47,109 bases of DNA from a virus (IMGVR_UViG_3300021371_000029:1-47109); one strand, 5' to 3'; positions 18,401-24,597 are shown, counted from the first letter of the stretch. Made by a program: numbers and translations. Notes: generated by a model not told the origin, from the sequence alone.

Positions 18401-19148
18401 TTATTAGCTTTTCTATAGCATTAACATATCCGGGCATAGAATGATCACTTATAGAATCAAAACGACCTGCAGCAAGACCTAAGCCTATGCCACGTATACG
18501 ATCCCAGGCTCTTGACAATCCATGAATACTGCGTTTCTTTCCACATGAACTTATATAGTGCTCATCTCCATCATGACGATAACCCATTATCCATAAAGGC
18601 ACGCGTGTTACAACATCGTTATTATTAACCCAACGATTATGAGTAACGCTTAAAGAACAGCAAAAAGCTGAATTGCCTACTCGAGGAGAGCCATAAGTAT
18701 AAAGTTCTCTTACCTCTGGTAACATTATATCATCTTGACAACGAGATGCCAAGATTGTTGCCATTGCGGCTCCTAGTGAATGTCCACAAAACCATATTCT
18801 ACGGTTGCCTGCTGCTTTCAAATGTGGTAATATCAAAGAATATAAATCATCACACTCTTGTTTAAAACCTCGATGTACTCGACCTACTGTTTCTGCCGCA
18901 GTCATAGCTGCTTTAAGATCAGCGCTTACATCATTCCATTCGCCTGGCTCTGTTCCACGACACGCAATTACTAAATCATGTTTGCTTGAAAAGCAATAGG
19001 CTTGTGCGCCGTCACGATCTAAAAAAGTTATGTCACTAAAACCTAGCTGTTGACCTCTTCTACGTGCAGGGGTTTCATCTCTATAAGAAGTGTTTGATAA
19101 TCTTGCGAATAACAAACTCTTTTCTAAGAAGGATAATTCTTCAATCAT
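18393..19148 (-). CDS. Class-3 lipase/esterase (alpha/beta hydrolase)
   Basis: 251 residues. Class-3 lipase signatures occur in order: 'VIACRGTE' (residues 60-67, oxyanion region), 'VHRGF' (91-95), nucleophile elbow GHSLG (122-126, Ser124), 'YTYGSPRVGN' (150-159), then 'NNNDVVTRVP' (Asp178, acid) and 'YRHDGDEHYI' (His192 or His197). It should hydrolyse acyl esters, perhaps membrane lipids at lysis or lipid A/surface esters at entry. No signal peptide, so it would need lysis or virion packaging to reach lipid outside. It is the first gene of the leftward structural operon, with AAAGGAG seven bases before the ATG. Confidence 0.85.
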   Translation of the reverse strand: MIEELSFLEKSLLFARLSNTSYRDETPARRRGQQLGFSDITFLDRDGAQAYCFSSKHDLVIACRGTEPGEWNDVSADLKAAMTAAETVGRVHRGFKQECDDLYSLILPHLKAAGNRRIWFCGHSLGAAMATILASRCQDDIMLPEVRELYTYGSPRVGNSAFCCSLSVTHNRWVNNNDVVTRVPLWIMGYRHDGDEHYISSCGKKRSIHGLSRAWDRIRGIGLGLAAGRFDSISDHSMPGYVNAIEKLIND

Positions 19149-19189
19149 AGTAAAACTCCTTTACAAAATTAATTGTATATAGCATAAAG

Positions 19190-19217
19190 TTATCATAGTA
19201 TTTGTACTATGTCCAAC
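19190..19217 (-). promoter_or_regulatory. Palindrome and -10-like box upstream of lipase operon
   Basis: Arms CATAGTA and TACTATG (19194-19211, 4-base loop) form a perfect 7-bp inverted repeat about 45 bases before the lipase ATG. On the minus strand a TATGAT box (19190-19195) follows TTGGAC (about 19212-19217), but the gap of about 16 bases on one alignment and fewer on others makes the -35 uncertain. The palindrome may be an operator. Head of the whole 19.1 kb leftward gene string. Confidence 0.4.
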
Positions 19218-19359
19218 TCTTTTAACGAAAATTCAAAAAATTACTGGGGGAACGCGTGCGGGTGTGCGCAGCGCACGCATAGGTTGTAATGTGCCAAAAC
19301 CGCCCTACCATAGGTTGCAAAAATAAGAAAACTACAGTTTTTTTTAAAAACGGCAGTTT
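19218..19359. other. Non-coding, GC-rich patch between lipase and HNH genes
   Basis: No convincing gene. The patch has an abrupt GC-rich stretch at 19244-19280 with inverted arms GCGTGCG and CGCACGC, and two copies of CATAGGTTG-Y-AA near 19277 and 19310. Poly-A/T tracts follow. Composition differs sharply from the AT-rich flank, which may mark a transferred segment together with the HNH gene. Confidence 0.4.
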
Positions 19360-19382
19360 TTATCGGCCCTATACGGGCCGAT
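19360..19382 (-). terminator. Hairpin holding the HNH stop codon
   Basis: Arms TATCGGCCC and GGGCCGATA, perfect 9 bp with a 5-base loop. On the minus strand the TAG of the HNH gene begins in the loop. A second small hairpin and T-tracts follow (GTTTTT), consistent with intrinsic termination of the HNH transcript. Confidence 0.6.
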
Positions 19383-19689
19383 AAGGTTTGGCGATACCGG
19401 CGGCGGCTGCCTTGCAATATTTTGCCCAATATGCGCGACGGCTTTCTATTTCGGCGCGGGCTTCGCTATACGGCGCATAGGCGCGAAAAACTACGTTTGC
19501 GGTTCCTTGCACCTTATTGCAAACATCGCACAAGCGCACAAAATTTTCTAAAACCATTGCGCCGCCGTTGGCTTCAGAAACTAAGTGACCAGCTTCGCGA
19601 GCATCCCAAGTGCCGCAAGCTGCGCAGCAATCAAAACGCGCGAAAACTTCGTTGCGGATTTTTGCAGGGATTCTTGATTTTTTAGCCAT
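19369..19689 (-). CDS. HNH endonuclease
   Basis: 106 residues. HNH layout: zinc pair 'CAAC' (residues 22-25), 'GHLVSEANGGAMVLENFVRLC' with His35 and Asn49, and 'CDVCNKVQGT' (54-63). The usual Asp-His dyad is Gly-His here, so activity is likely but not certain. The codons are GCG-rich, unlike the AT-rich genes to the left, a sign of transfer. AGGAGG lies eight bases before the ATG. It is transcribed away from the cassette island and may be a free-standing homing or mobility nuclease. Confidence 0.75.
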   Translation of the reverse strand: MAKKSRIPAKIRNEVFARFDCCAACGTWDAREAGHLVSEANGGAMVLENFVRLCDVCNKVQGTANVVFRAYAPYSEARAEIESRRAYWAKYCKAAAAGIAKPYRPV

Positions 19690-19712
19690 TTTAAATTCCT
19701 CCTATACATATA

Positions 19713-19740
19713 AATATAGGCATATTTTCGCATAATACAA
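19713..19740 (-). promoter_or_regulatory. Sigma-70-like promoter of the HNH gene
   Basis: Minus-strand -35 TTGTAT, 16-base spacer, -10 TATATT, ending 24 bases before the HNH ATG. It follows the reversed half of the cassette-island repeat (19771-19807), the same order seen for the rightward units. Confidence 0.5.
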
Positions 19741-19770
19741 GGGCAATAACGCATTTTTTTACACTTTTTT

Positions 19771-19807
19771 AAAAAAAAATTGTTTTGCTTTAAAATCAAT
19801 AGGTTAG
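19771..19807. repeat. Cassette element copy E0 (half element)
   Basis: One arm of the island element: TTTAAAATCAA (19789-19799), a 4-base gap, then TTAGC. Read on the minus strand it is GCTAA, four bases, TTGATTTTAAA, followed by a T-run, i.e. the right arm facing the HNH gene. There is no GC-rich core and no second arm. It lies between the divergent HNH and rightward units. Confidence 0.55.
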
Positions 19808-19838
19808 CAGATTTTTACAAAAAAAGCTGAATATGGGC

Positions 19839-19866
19839 TTGAAACCCGCGAAAATATACTTATATT
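19839..19866 (+). promoter_or_regulatory. Promoter of the first rightward unit
   Basis: TTGAAA, 16-base spacer, TATATT. The predicted start of transcription falls just before or over an ATG at 19873, which supports using the later ATG at 19897 for the gene. Confidence 0.5.
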
Positions 19867-19896
19867 AATATTATGACATTTACGAAAGGATTTAAA

Positions 19897-20130
19897 ATGT
19901 TTGGATATATTGTTCGCGAAACCGAAAAAGCCGTTGCCTTTGTTCAAGAGGGCAAATTTGCGGGCGTCGAAGTCAAGGCACTATGGGTGCCACGGTCTAA
20001 AATCAATTCTATGGTTGAGCGTGATAGCTATTCGCCAAGCATCCAGCTTGCCGGTGAAAAAATTCGCCGCTTTGGAATTCCAACGGATCTTGAAATTGAT
20101 CCAGAATTCTTAGAAAAAATTGGGGCGTAA
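19897..20130 (+). CDS. Small protein, unknown, first of a three-gene unit
   Basis: 77 residues, MFGYIVRETEKAVAFVQEGK, then 'VKALWVPRSKINSMVERDSYSPSIQLAGEKIRRFGIPTDLE'. The chosen ATG has AAAGGA six bases upstream. An in-frame ATG 24 bases earlier has no SD and sits at the expected transcription start. The fold may be a small beta barrel ('YIVRETEKAVAFVQ...VEVKALWVPRSKI'). No family recognised. Confidence 0.6.
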   Translation: MFGYIVRETEKAVAFVQEGKFAGVEVKALWVPRSKINSMVERDSYSPSIQLAGEKIRRFGIPTDLEIDPEFLEKIGA

Positions 20131-20131
20131 A

Positions 20132-20269
20132 ATGAAAATCGCAAAGCGTAAACCCCAAACACCGCAGCCCGTAAAAAGGGCTGACGGTTCATGGTTTGTT
20201 CCGTCTCGCCGTTGTTCGTCAACAATCAACAATAAAATTTCTAGCAGCTTCAAAGGAGTTAAAAAATGA
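20132..20269 (+). CDS. 45-residue basic peptide
   Basis: Codes for MKIAKRKPQTPQPVKRADGS then WFVPSRRCSSTINNKISSSF and KGVKK. Strongly basic with no acidic residue apart from one Asp, so it may bind nucleic acid. It starts one base after the previous stop and its TGA overlaps the next ATG (ATGA), which supports translation. Confidence 0.5.
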   Translation: MKIAKRKPQTPQPVKRADGSWFVPSRRCSSTINNKISSSFKGVKK

Positions 20270-20391
20270 GCGATCTGGATATTATAAAGTATCACTTGGC
20301 TACAAAAGAATTTTGGCTGGGTATAGTTGTAACTCTACTAGGTACGGTTGCAATATGGGTAGCGGTACAACTTGCAGCTGAGTTCTTATAA
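20266..20391 (+). CDS. 41-residue single-span membrane protein
   Basis: Opens MSDLDIIKYHLATKEFW, then a transmembrane span 'LGIVVTLLGTVAIWVAVQLA', ending AEFL. AGGAG lies seven bases upstream and the start overlaps the previous stop (ATGA). Last gene before the E1 element. Function unknown. Confidence 0.6.
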   Translation: MSDLDIIKYHLATKEFWLGIVVTLLGTVAIWVAVQLAAEFL

Positions 20392-20398
20392 AAAGCGT

Positions 20399-20465
20399 GC
20401 AAAATCAATAGCTTAGCGGCAGGGCCGCCCCGCCCGCTAAGTAGTTGATTTTAAACAGTTTTTTT
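20399..20465. repeat. Cassette element copy E1
   Basis: Left arm CAAAATCAA...CTTAGCGG, GC-rich core (AGGGCCGCCCCGCCC), right arm GCTAAG, three bases, TTGATTTTAAA, then a T-run. The left arm is the approximate reverse complement of the right arm over about 30 bases. The T-run after the stem could terminate the upstream unit. Confidence 0.75.
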
Positions 20466-20469
20466 AGGG

Positions 20470-20498
20470 TTGCAAAGCAGTTAAAACTATGCGATAAA
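20470..20498 (+). promoter_or_regulatory. Promoter after E1
   Basis: TTGCAA, exact 17-base spacer, GATAAA. It starts five bases after the E1 T-run and lies 30 bases before the next gene. Confidence 0.6.
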
Positions 20499-20528
20499 CT
20501 TATATAAGATAACAAAGGAGAAAATCTT

Positions 20529-21014
20529 ATGACTACATTTTACACCGCTGGAAAAGTTTGGCACAATAAAAAATTTCAAAATCTGCGTGATGATCTAGGC
20601 TATGCTGTAAAAGCTCGCTGGATTGACTTAGAAAATGATAGTGATTTTGTGCAAAATCAAAAAGATCAGCTTTGGAATTTGTGCTATGAAGATGTTCGGG
20701 ATAGTGATTTCTTGCTGCTATATTGTGAAGATTTTAACGAAGAACAGCGCGGAGCGCTAGTTGAAATTGGAATGGCTTATGGCTGTGGAAAACCAGTATA
20801 TGCTATAGGTAAGTGTGCAAGCATTGCACCTAATGAAATATCTGATGTTGCCTTCACGCATTTCAAAAACTGGACATGGCTAGAAACGACTGACTTAGTA
20901 GAAGGTGCGGATCAAGCTATTGCTATGCATGAAGGAAAGCAAAAGGCCCAGCGCCTTGTAAGTATGTTTAAAGATTTTAGAACTGTTGGAACAGTACAGT
21001 CGGAGGTTGCATAA
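20529..21014 (+). CDS. Nucleoside 2-deoxyribosyltransferase-like protein
   Basis: 161 residues. N-terminal 'FYTAGKVWHNKKFQNLRDDL', then 'DVRDSDFLLLYCEDF' (56-70) and 'RGALVEIGMAYGCGKPVYAIG' (74-94) with the conserved Glu79 match the Rossmann-like fold of nucleoside 2-deoxyribosyltransferases. These enzymes move deoxyribose between bases for nucleotide salvage. The same fold is related to TIR-type NAD-binding domains, so a role in nucleotide or NAD-linked signalling is possible. AAAGGAG precedes the ATG. First gene of its cassette; directly followed by a conserved phage protein. Confidence 0.7.
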   Translation: MTTFYTAGKVWHNKKFQNLRDDLGYAVKARWIDLENDSDFVQNQKDQLWNLCYEDVRDSDFLLLYCEDFNEEQRGALVEIGMAYGCGKPVYAIGKCASIAPNEISDVAFTHFKNWTWLETTDLVEGADQAIAMHEGKQKAQRLVSMFKDFRTVGTVQSEVA

Positions 21015-21305
21015 ATGCCTTATATTCCCGTAGAAGATCGTTCACGCGTTGATGAAGCTGTAATGGATCAAGGGTGCCAATGGGTACCCAACAACGCTGG
21101 AGAGCTAAATTGGTTAGTATCTAGTTTTATAAATAATTTTTTAGAAGTGCATGGTGTACGCTATGCGTATCTAAATGAAATGATGGGCGCTCTAGAGTGT
21201 TGCAAGCTAGAGCTGTATCGCAAGGTAGGTGCGCCTTATGAAGAAATAAAAGAGGCTGAAAATGGTAAAGCGTATTCAGTCGAATTGCAAGGAGCTGATT
21301 ACTGA
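21015..21305 (+). CDS. Conserved phage protein (MPYI...LECCKLELYRKV type)
   Basis: 96 residues. Order of conserved pieces: 'MPYIPVEDR', 'AGELNWLVSSFINNFLE', 'YAYLNEMMGALECCKLELYRKVGAPYEEIKEAENG'. This is a widespread phage and bacterial family of unknown function (DUF6899-like, from memory; number not checked). CGGAGG inside the end of the previous gene serves as SD, and the two genes abut. Often found near nucleotide metabolism genes, in line with its neighbour here. Confidence 0.65.
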   Translation: MPYIPVEDRSRVDEAVMDQGCQWVPNNAGELNWLVSSFINNFLEVHGVRYAYLNEMMGALECCKLELYRKVGAPYEEIKEAENGKAYSVELQGADY

Positions 21306-21496
21306 TGTTTTATATTCGCAAGGAAAAAGAATATGGGGGTATCAAATTCTACCTTACAACTTTAGGTAGTAACTCATGGTGGGTAGCTCATGATTATAGA
21401 AATGCTAAAAAAATAATGAAGCATTTTAGAAATTATAGTGAAGCTATTAAGTTTTATAATGCTCTTGAAAAAAACTATAAGGTTGTTACTGTTTAG
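21305..21496 (+). CDS. Small protein, unknown
   Basis: 63 residues. 'MFYIRKEKEYGGIKFYLTTLG' followed by 'WWVAHDYRNAKKIMKHFRNYSEAIKFYNAL'; basic and aromatic. The start overlaps the previous stop as TGATG. Last gene of its unit before element E2. Confidence 0.6.
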   Translation: MFYIRKEKEYGGIKFYLTTLGSNSWWVAHDYRNAKKIMKHFRNYSEAIKFYNALEKNYKVVTV

Positions 21497-21523
21497 ATTT
21501 GTGAGAATAACCCAACGCCTAAT

Positions 21524-21597
21524 AACCCTTTAATATCAAAGGGTTAGAGGGCGCGGCGCCCCCGCGCGCTAAGTGCTTGATTTTAAACACTTTTTTA
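21524..21597. repeat. Cassette element copy E2
   Basis: Left arm is a local hairpin (arms AACCCTTT and AAAGGGTT, loop AATATC; 21524-21545), then TTAG and a GC-rich core. Right arm is GCTAAG, three bases, TTGATTTTAAA (21568-21587), followed by CACTT and a T-run; AAGTG/CACTT can pair to give an intrinsic-terminator shape. The left and right arms are also imperfect reverse complements of each other. Confidence 0.8.
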
Positions 21598-21601
21598 GTG
21601 C

Positions 21602-21630
21602 TTGACACTAATATAATAAAAGAGTATGGT
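21602..21630 (+). promoter_or_regulatory. Promoter after E2
   Basis: Perfect -35 TTGACA, 17-base spacer, -10 TATGGT. The -10 overlaps an in-frame ATG at 21626, so translation must start later, at 21659. Confidence 0.7.
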
Positions 21631-21658
21631 TTCTTATAGTCAATTAAAAGGAGTTCTC

Positions 21659-21985
21659 ATGGCTACTAAAACTGTAAATTATACTACCGCACAAGTTGAT
21701 CAAATTATCAGCATGTACAAGCAATCAGGTAATGAAGCTTTGCCAGAGATTGCTGCAGCTGTTAGTAAATCAGTTCGCTCTGTGCGTTCTAAGCTAGTGC
21801 GGGAAGGCGTATACACGGCTACCCCTAAGCCAAAACGGTCTTCAATTGATAAAGGACCTACTAAAAAAGAGCTTCTTAATGAGCTCGAGAAGGTGTGTGG
21901 TTTTGATGTCACACCTCTGTCTGGTTCTACAAAAGAGGGATTGCTTTCGCTGATCTCTTTTGCTAAAAAAATGGGAGAAGCTTAG
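21659..21985 (+). CDS. HTH protein, paralogue 1 of 3
   Basis: 108 residues. N-terminal 'NYTTAQVDQIISMYKQSGNEALPEIAAAVSKSVRSVRSKLVREGVY' looks like a three-helix Myb/HTH DNA-binding domain. A Pro/Lys linker and 'GPTKKELLNELEKV' plus 'FDVTPLSGSTKEGLLSLI' form a second small helical domain of SAP/HeH look. The gene is found three times in this island (also 23330 and 25768). The start at 21659 has AAGGAG upstream; an earlier in-frame ATG lies in the promoter. Probably a DNA-binding or transcription-related protein; the exact role is unknown. Confidence 0.75.
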   Translation: MATKTVNYTTAQVDQIISMYKQSGNEALPEIAAAVSKSVRSVRSKLVREGVYTATPKPKRSSIDKGPTKKELLNELEKVCGFDVTPLSGSTKEGLLSLISFAKKMGEA

Positions 21986-21993
21986 GCTTCTCC
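21974..21993 (+). terminator. Hairpin with the stop codon in its loop
   Basis: Arms GGAGAAGC and GCTTCTCC around a TTAG loop that contains the TAG of paralogue 1. ACAACCCTTTT follows, so termination would be weak or partial and the next small gene may be read through. Confidence 0.5.
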
Positions 21994-22015
21994 ACAACCC
22001 TTTTAGGAGATATTT

Positions 22016-22183
22016 ATGTCTGTAAAAACTGCTATATGTTACGATGAGTGCGGCACGGAAGTTTCTATCCAAGTCGAGGGCTATCACCAGATCCCTGAAG
22101 AATGGCGGTTCTGTTATTGGCAAGAATTCAGCGATCGGGAGCTTGCTGAGTGGCGGCTGGATCAGGAGCAAGACTGGCCCTAG
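22016..22183 (+). CDS. 55-residue acidic protein
   Basis: MSVKTAICYDECGTEVSIQV, then EGYHQIPEEWRFCYWQEFSD and RELAEWRLDQEQDWP. AGGAG lies six bases before the ATG. Acidic, Trp-rich, with three cysteines, two of them in CYDEC, so metal binding is possible. Follows the hairpin after paralogue 1 and ends just before E3. Acidic small phage proteins sometimes mimic DNA, but nothing specific supports that here. Confidence 0.6.
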   Translation: MSVKTAICYDECGTEVSIQVEGYHQIPEEWRFCYWQEFSDRELAEWRLDQEQDWP

Positions 22184-22189
22184 CCTCGC

Positions 22190-22343
22190 AAAAAACCCTT
22201 TAATATCAAAGGGTTAGCCGCACCGCTAAAAAAGTGTGTAATATCAAGGGGTTAGCAGGGGGGTCGCCCCGCTCGCTAAGTTATTGATTTTAAAGGGTTT
22301 TTTAATTCAAATAAAATGCTAAGTGCTTGATTTTAAACGATTC
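22190..22343. repeat. Cassette element copy E3 (compound)
   Basis: A-run, then the local hairpin AACCCTTT/AAAGGGTT with loop AATATC (22194-22215, identical to E2), a mini unit TTAGC-6 bases-GCTAA, a second left arm TAATATCAAGGGGTTAG, GC core, right arm 1 (22275-22297) with a T-run, and right arm 2 (22318-22338, identical to the E2 right arm). Looks like two element copies fused or partly deleted. Confidence 0.75.
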
Positions 22344-22350
22344 TTTTCTG

Positions 22351-22379
22351 TTGACTTCAGCTGATTTATTCTTTATAAG
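22351..22379 (+). promoter_or_regulatory. Promoter after E3
   Basis: TTGACT, 17-base spacer, TATAAG, 24 bases before the next ATG. Directly follows right arm 2 of E3. Confidence 0.65.
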
Positions 22380-22402
22380 TTATATATAAGGAGAATTTAC
22401 TA

Positions 22403-22858
22403 ATGATTAAAAATATTTCTATCTTTGATTTAGACGGAACCTGTGTTGATAGCTCGCATCGGCAAGCTACTCTTGCAGATGGTACGCTAAACTTGGCGGC
22501 TTGGTTTGCCAACGCTACGCCTGAAAAGATAGCTCAAGACAAGCTGCTTCCTTTAGCCAAGGAAATCAGCAACCGTAAAGATAAAGGCGATTATGTGATA
22601 ATTTGCACTGCTAGAAATATGTCTAGCGCAGATTATGAATTCTTAAAAAAGAATAACATGGTTGCTCACAAGATTATTTCTCGCCCTGTGGGAAATATGG
22701 AAGCAGACGGATCACTTAAGGCGAAACAGCTTTCATCCTTTTTAAGCCTCCGCCAGTTTAAAAGAGCTTCAAAAGTGATGTTTGATGACGCGCAAAGTGT
22801 CCGTTCTGCTATCCGAAAAATTGGTATTGCGGTACTAGATCCCGCAAAACTCAACTAG
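22403..22858 (+). CDS. HAD-superfamily phosphatase (polynucleotide 3'-phosphatase-like)
   Basis: 151 residues. HAD motif I 'FDLDGTCVD' (Asp9, Asp11), motif II Thr69 in 'IICTARN', motif III Lys in 'SLKAKQL' (106-108), and motif IV 'MFDDAQSVRSA' (Asp128, Asp129). The length and order resemble the phosphatase half of T4 polynucleotide kinase/phosphatase, which repairs 3' ends of nicked RNA or DNA; the kinase half is absent. It may instead dephosphorylate nucleotides. AAGGAG lies upstream of the ATG. Confidence 0.75.
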   Translation: MIKNISIFDLDGTCVDSSHRQATLADGTLNLAAWFANATPEKIAQDKLLPLAKEISNRKDKGDYVIICTARNMSSADYEFLKKNNMVAHKIISRPVGNMEADGSLKAKQLSSFLSLRQFKRASKVMFDDAQSVRSAIRKIGIAVLDPAKLN

Positions 22859-22866
22859 AGGTTGTT

Positions 22867-23148
22867 ATGGAATATACTCACGAATTAATGTTAGAATGTC
22901 ACGAAAAACGCATGGGAGGAAATATGCGCCACTTAATGATAACACGTCCAGATGGCGGCATCTGTGATTGCTATGGAGAGATCGAAGAAAATAGCAATTT
23001 TGAAGTCGTATGCTACGACGAAGAAAATGATGGGATTTGGGCAACGGGAAACCATGACACCAATGAGCCATTTAAAGATTGGCAAGAAGCTGTTAAATGG
23101 CTATGCGAAAACCTTGACTCACGGATTGAACAGCTAACCGCTGTTTAA
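22867..23148 (+). CDS. Small acidic protein, unknown
   Basis: 93 residues: 'MEYTHELMLECHEKRMGGNMRHLMITRPDGGICDCYGEIEENSNFE' and 'FKDWQEAVKWLCENLDSRIEQL'. It lies eight bases after the HAD stop, with AGAGG overlapping the gap as SD. The C-terminal helix with a W-x8-W pattern resembles small phage proteins that carry an 'EAxxWL' tail. Function unknown. Confidence 0.6.
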   Translation: MEYTHELMLECHEKRMGGNMRHLMITRPDGGICDCYGEIEENSNFEVVCYDEENDGIWATGNHDTNEPFKDWQEAVKWLCENLDSRIEQLTAV

Positions 23149-23151
23149 TCC

Positions 23152-23260
23152 TTTAAAAACAAGCACTTACGGGCAAGGGCGCCCCGGCGGCTAAGTCATT
23201 GATTTTAAACGATTTTTTAATTGAAAAAAAATGCTAAGTCCTTGTTTTTAAACGATTCTT
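23152..23260. repeat. Cassette element copy E4
   Basis: Left arm TTTAAAAACAAGCACTTA, GC core (GGGCGCCCC), right arm 1 GCTAAGTCATTGATTTTAAA (23190-23209) with ACGATT and a T-run, then right arm 2 (23233-23253). Right arm 1 is repeated exactly in E5. Confidence 0.75.
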
Positions 23261-23265
23261 TTCTC

Positions 23266-23294
23266 TTGCATTCTGCTTATTTTAAAGCTATAAA
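23266..23294 (+). promoter_or_regulatory. Promoter after E4
   Basis: TTGCAT, 17-base spacer, TATAAA, 35 bases before the next ATG. Confidence 0.65.
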
Positions 23295-23329
23295 TATTAT
23301 ATTAACCCTCAAACAAAAGGAGGCCAATT

Positions 23330-23653
23330 ATGGCTACAACTAAAACTGCAAACTACACCACCGCTCAAGTTGAGCAAATCGTTTCTATGTATGCGGATCT
23401 CGGCAACGAAGGTCTGCAAGATATCTCTGACGCCGTGGGCAAATCTGTCCGGTCAGTTCGTTCGAAACTCGTGCGTGAGGGTGTTTATGTCGCCACCCCT
23501 AAAGCCGCTGCACCTAAGCGGGATCAAGGCCCAACCAAAAAAGAGCTGTTAAATCAGCTTGAAGAAATGGTTGGTTTTGATGTTACTCCACTTTCGGGGT
23601 CAACCAAAGAAGGTTTGCAATCTCTGATTGCATTCGCCTCTAAGGTGGCATAA
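23330..23653 (+). CDS. HTH protein, paralogue 2 of 3
   Basis: 107 residues, aligned over its whole length with paralogue 1 (KSVRSVRSKLVREGVY is identical in both). The N-terminal HTH is followed by 'GPTKKELLNQLEEMVGFDVTPLSGSTKEGLQSLI'. Codon choice differs from copy 1 (more C and G at third positions), so the copies did not arise by a recent duplication in place. AGGAGG lies upstream of the ATG. The gene forms a unit on its own with a strong terminator behind it, so it may be highly expressed. Confidence 0.75.
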   Translation: MATTKTANYTTAQVEQIVSMYADLGNEGLQDISDAVGKSVRSVRSKLVREGVYVATPKAAAPKRDQGPTKKELLNQLEEMVGFDVTPLSGSTKEGLQSLIAFASKVA

Positions 23654-23660
23654 ACCAGAG

Positions 23661-23689
23661 GGGGCAAGGCTGCAACCTTGCCCCTTTTT
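23661..23689 (+). terminator. Strong intrinsic terminator after paralogue 2
   Basis: Arms GGGGCAAGG and CCTTGCCCC, 6-base loop, followed by TTTTT. Perfect 9-bp stem. Confidence 0.85.
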
Positions 23690-23699
23690 ACTTGACACT

Positions 23700-23820
23700 G
23701 AAAAAAGTGTTTAATATCAAACACTTACGGGCCGGGGCCCCCCGCGAGCTAAGTCATTGAAAACAAACAGTTTTTTAGTTAGCAGAAAAAGGCTAAGTCA
23801 TTGATTTTAAACGATTCTTT
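23700..23820. repeat. Cassette element copy E5
   Basis: A-run, local hairpin with arms AAGTGTTT and AAACACTT around loop AATATC (23705-23726), GC core with GGGGCCCC, right arm 1 (23748-23770) with T6, then right arm 2 (23792-23812). The left hairpin has a different stem sequence from E2 and E3 but stays fully paired. Confidence 0.8.
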
Positions 23821-23824
23821 TTAT

Positions 23825-23859
23825 TTGACAGTCTGACGTTTTTGCTTTACACCTATAAG
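23825..23859 (+). promoter_or_regulatory. Promoter-like boxes after E5
   Basis: TTGACA at 23825 and TATAAG at 23854 are 23 bases apart, too far for a normal pair. At 17 bases the hexamer is TACACC. So one box may be unused; the position before the next gene still fits the pattern. Confidence 0.35.
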
Positions 23860-23885
23860 GGTAAAGCATACAGGAGAATTTACAA

Positions 23886-24590
23886 ATGCCTTTCAAGCCT
23901 ACTCTTTTCGTTGTAACCGACATTGAAACCACCATGCGCAAGCGTATTGCGTTTGATATTGCTTGGCGCATTGTTGACCGAAAAGGTCGGGAATATGGTT
24001 CTGGCTCTTATGTTATTCGTGAAGCCTTCAAACTTGATCTGCCTTTTTTCGCTGAAAAAATGGGTCATTATTTTGATGATGCTTACAGCCACAAAATTGT
24101 GCCCGCATCTATTGATGACGTTCGCGCAGAATACAACGCGCAAATTAATGCGCTTGCCGCTGCGGGTCATAAAGTCATTCTATGCGCTTACAATGCGCGT
24201 TTTGATTTTACGCATCTGCCCCGCACTTTGCAAGTTTTGCACAATGACACCTCTGCGCGTTGGTTAGATAACGCTTTTCCTCTGCTCGATATTTGGGATT
24301 TTTGGGGGCAAAGCGTTCCTCTTAATTATCGCGCCAATCCTTCAAAGTCTGGCAAATACTTTTCAACGTCTGCGGAAAGCGCGTACCGTTGGGAATTCAT
24401 GCAAGAAGATTTTGAAGAACGCCATATTGCATGGCATGACTGCCTAATTGAAAGCGATATTTTGCTTAAAGCATTGCACCGCAAAAAGCCTATGCCTATC
24501 GTTTCTAAACCTTCAGAGTTTTCTGGATCAGTCTGGAGAGATATCAATCTGAGACTAGGCGTTGACGGTTCTCAGGCTCTTGCTGCATAA
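23886..24590 (+). CDS. DnaQ-like 3'-5' exonuclease
   Basis: 234 residues. Exo I 'VVTDIETT' (Asp12, Glu14), Exo II 'CAYNARFDFTHL' (Asn103, Asp107) and Exo III-epsilon 'HIAWHDCLIES' (His180, Asp185) give the DEDDh set. It should remove nucleotides from 3' ends of DNA or RNA, for proofreading, repair or host nucleic-acid breakdown. There is no polymerase domain. AGGAG lies upstream. Third-position C and G are frequent compared with the structural genes, a possible transfer sign. Confidence 0.8.
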   Translation: MPFKPTLFVVTDIETTMRKRIAFDIAWRIVDRKGREYGSGSYVIREAFKLDLPFFAEKMGHYFDDAYSHKIVPASIDDVRAEYNAQINALAAAGHKVILCAYNARFDFTHLPRTLQVLHNDTSARWLDNAFPLLDIWDFWGQSVPLNYRANPSKSGKYFSTSAESAYRWEFMQEDFEERHIAWHDCLIESDILLKALHRKKPMPIVSKPSEFSGSVWRDINLRLGVDGSQALAA

Positions 24591-24597
24591 TTAAACT

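Noticed and set aside
19241-19429. Open frame overlapping the HNH gene end
   Set aside because: Antisense-phase shadow of the HNH gene and GC-rich patch; no SD and no domain.
19873-19896. Earlier ATG for the 77-residue gene
   Set aside because: No SD and it sits at the expected transcription start; the ATG at 19897 has AAAGGA.
21626-21658. Earlier ATG for HTH paralogue 1
   Set aside because: It lies inside the -10 box; the ATG at 21659 has AAGGAG and matches paralogues 2 and 3.
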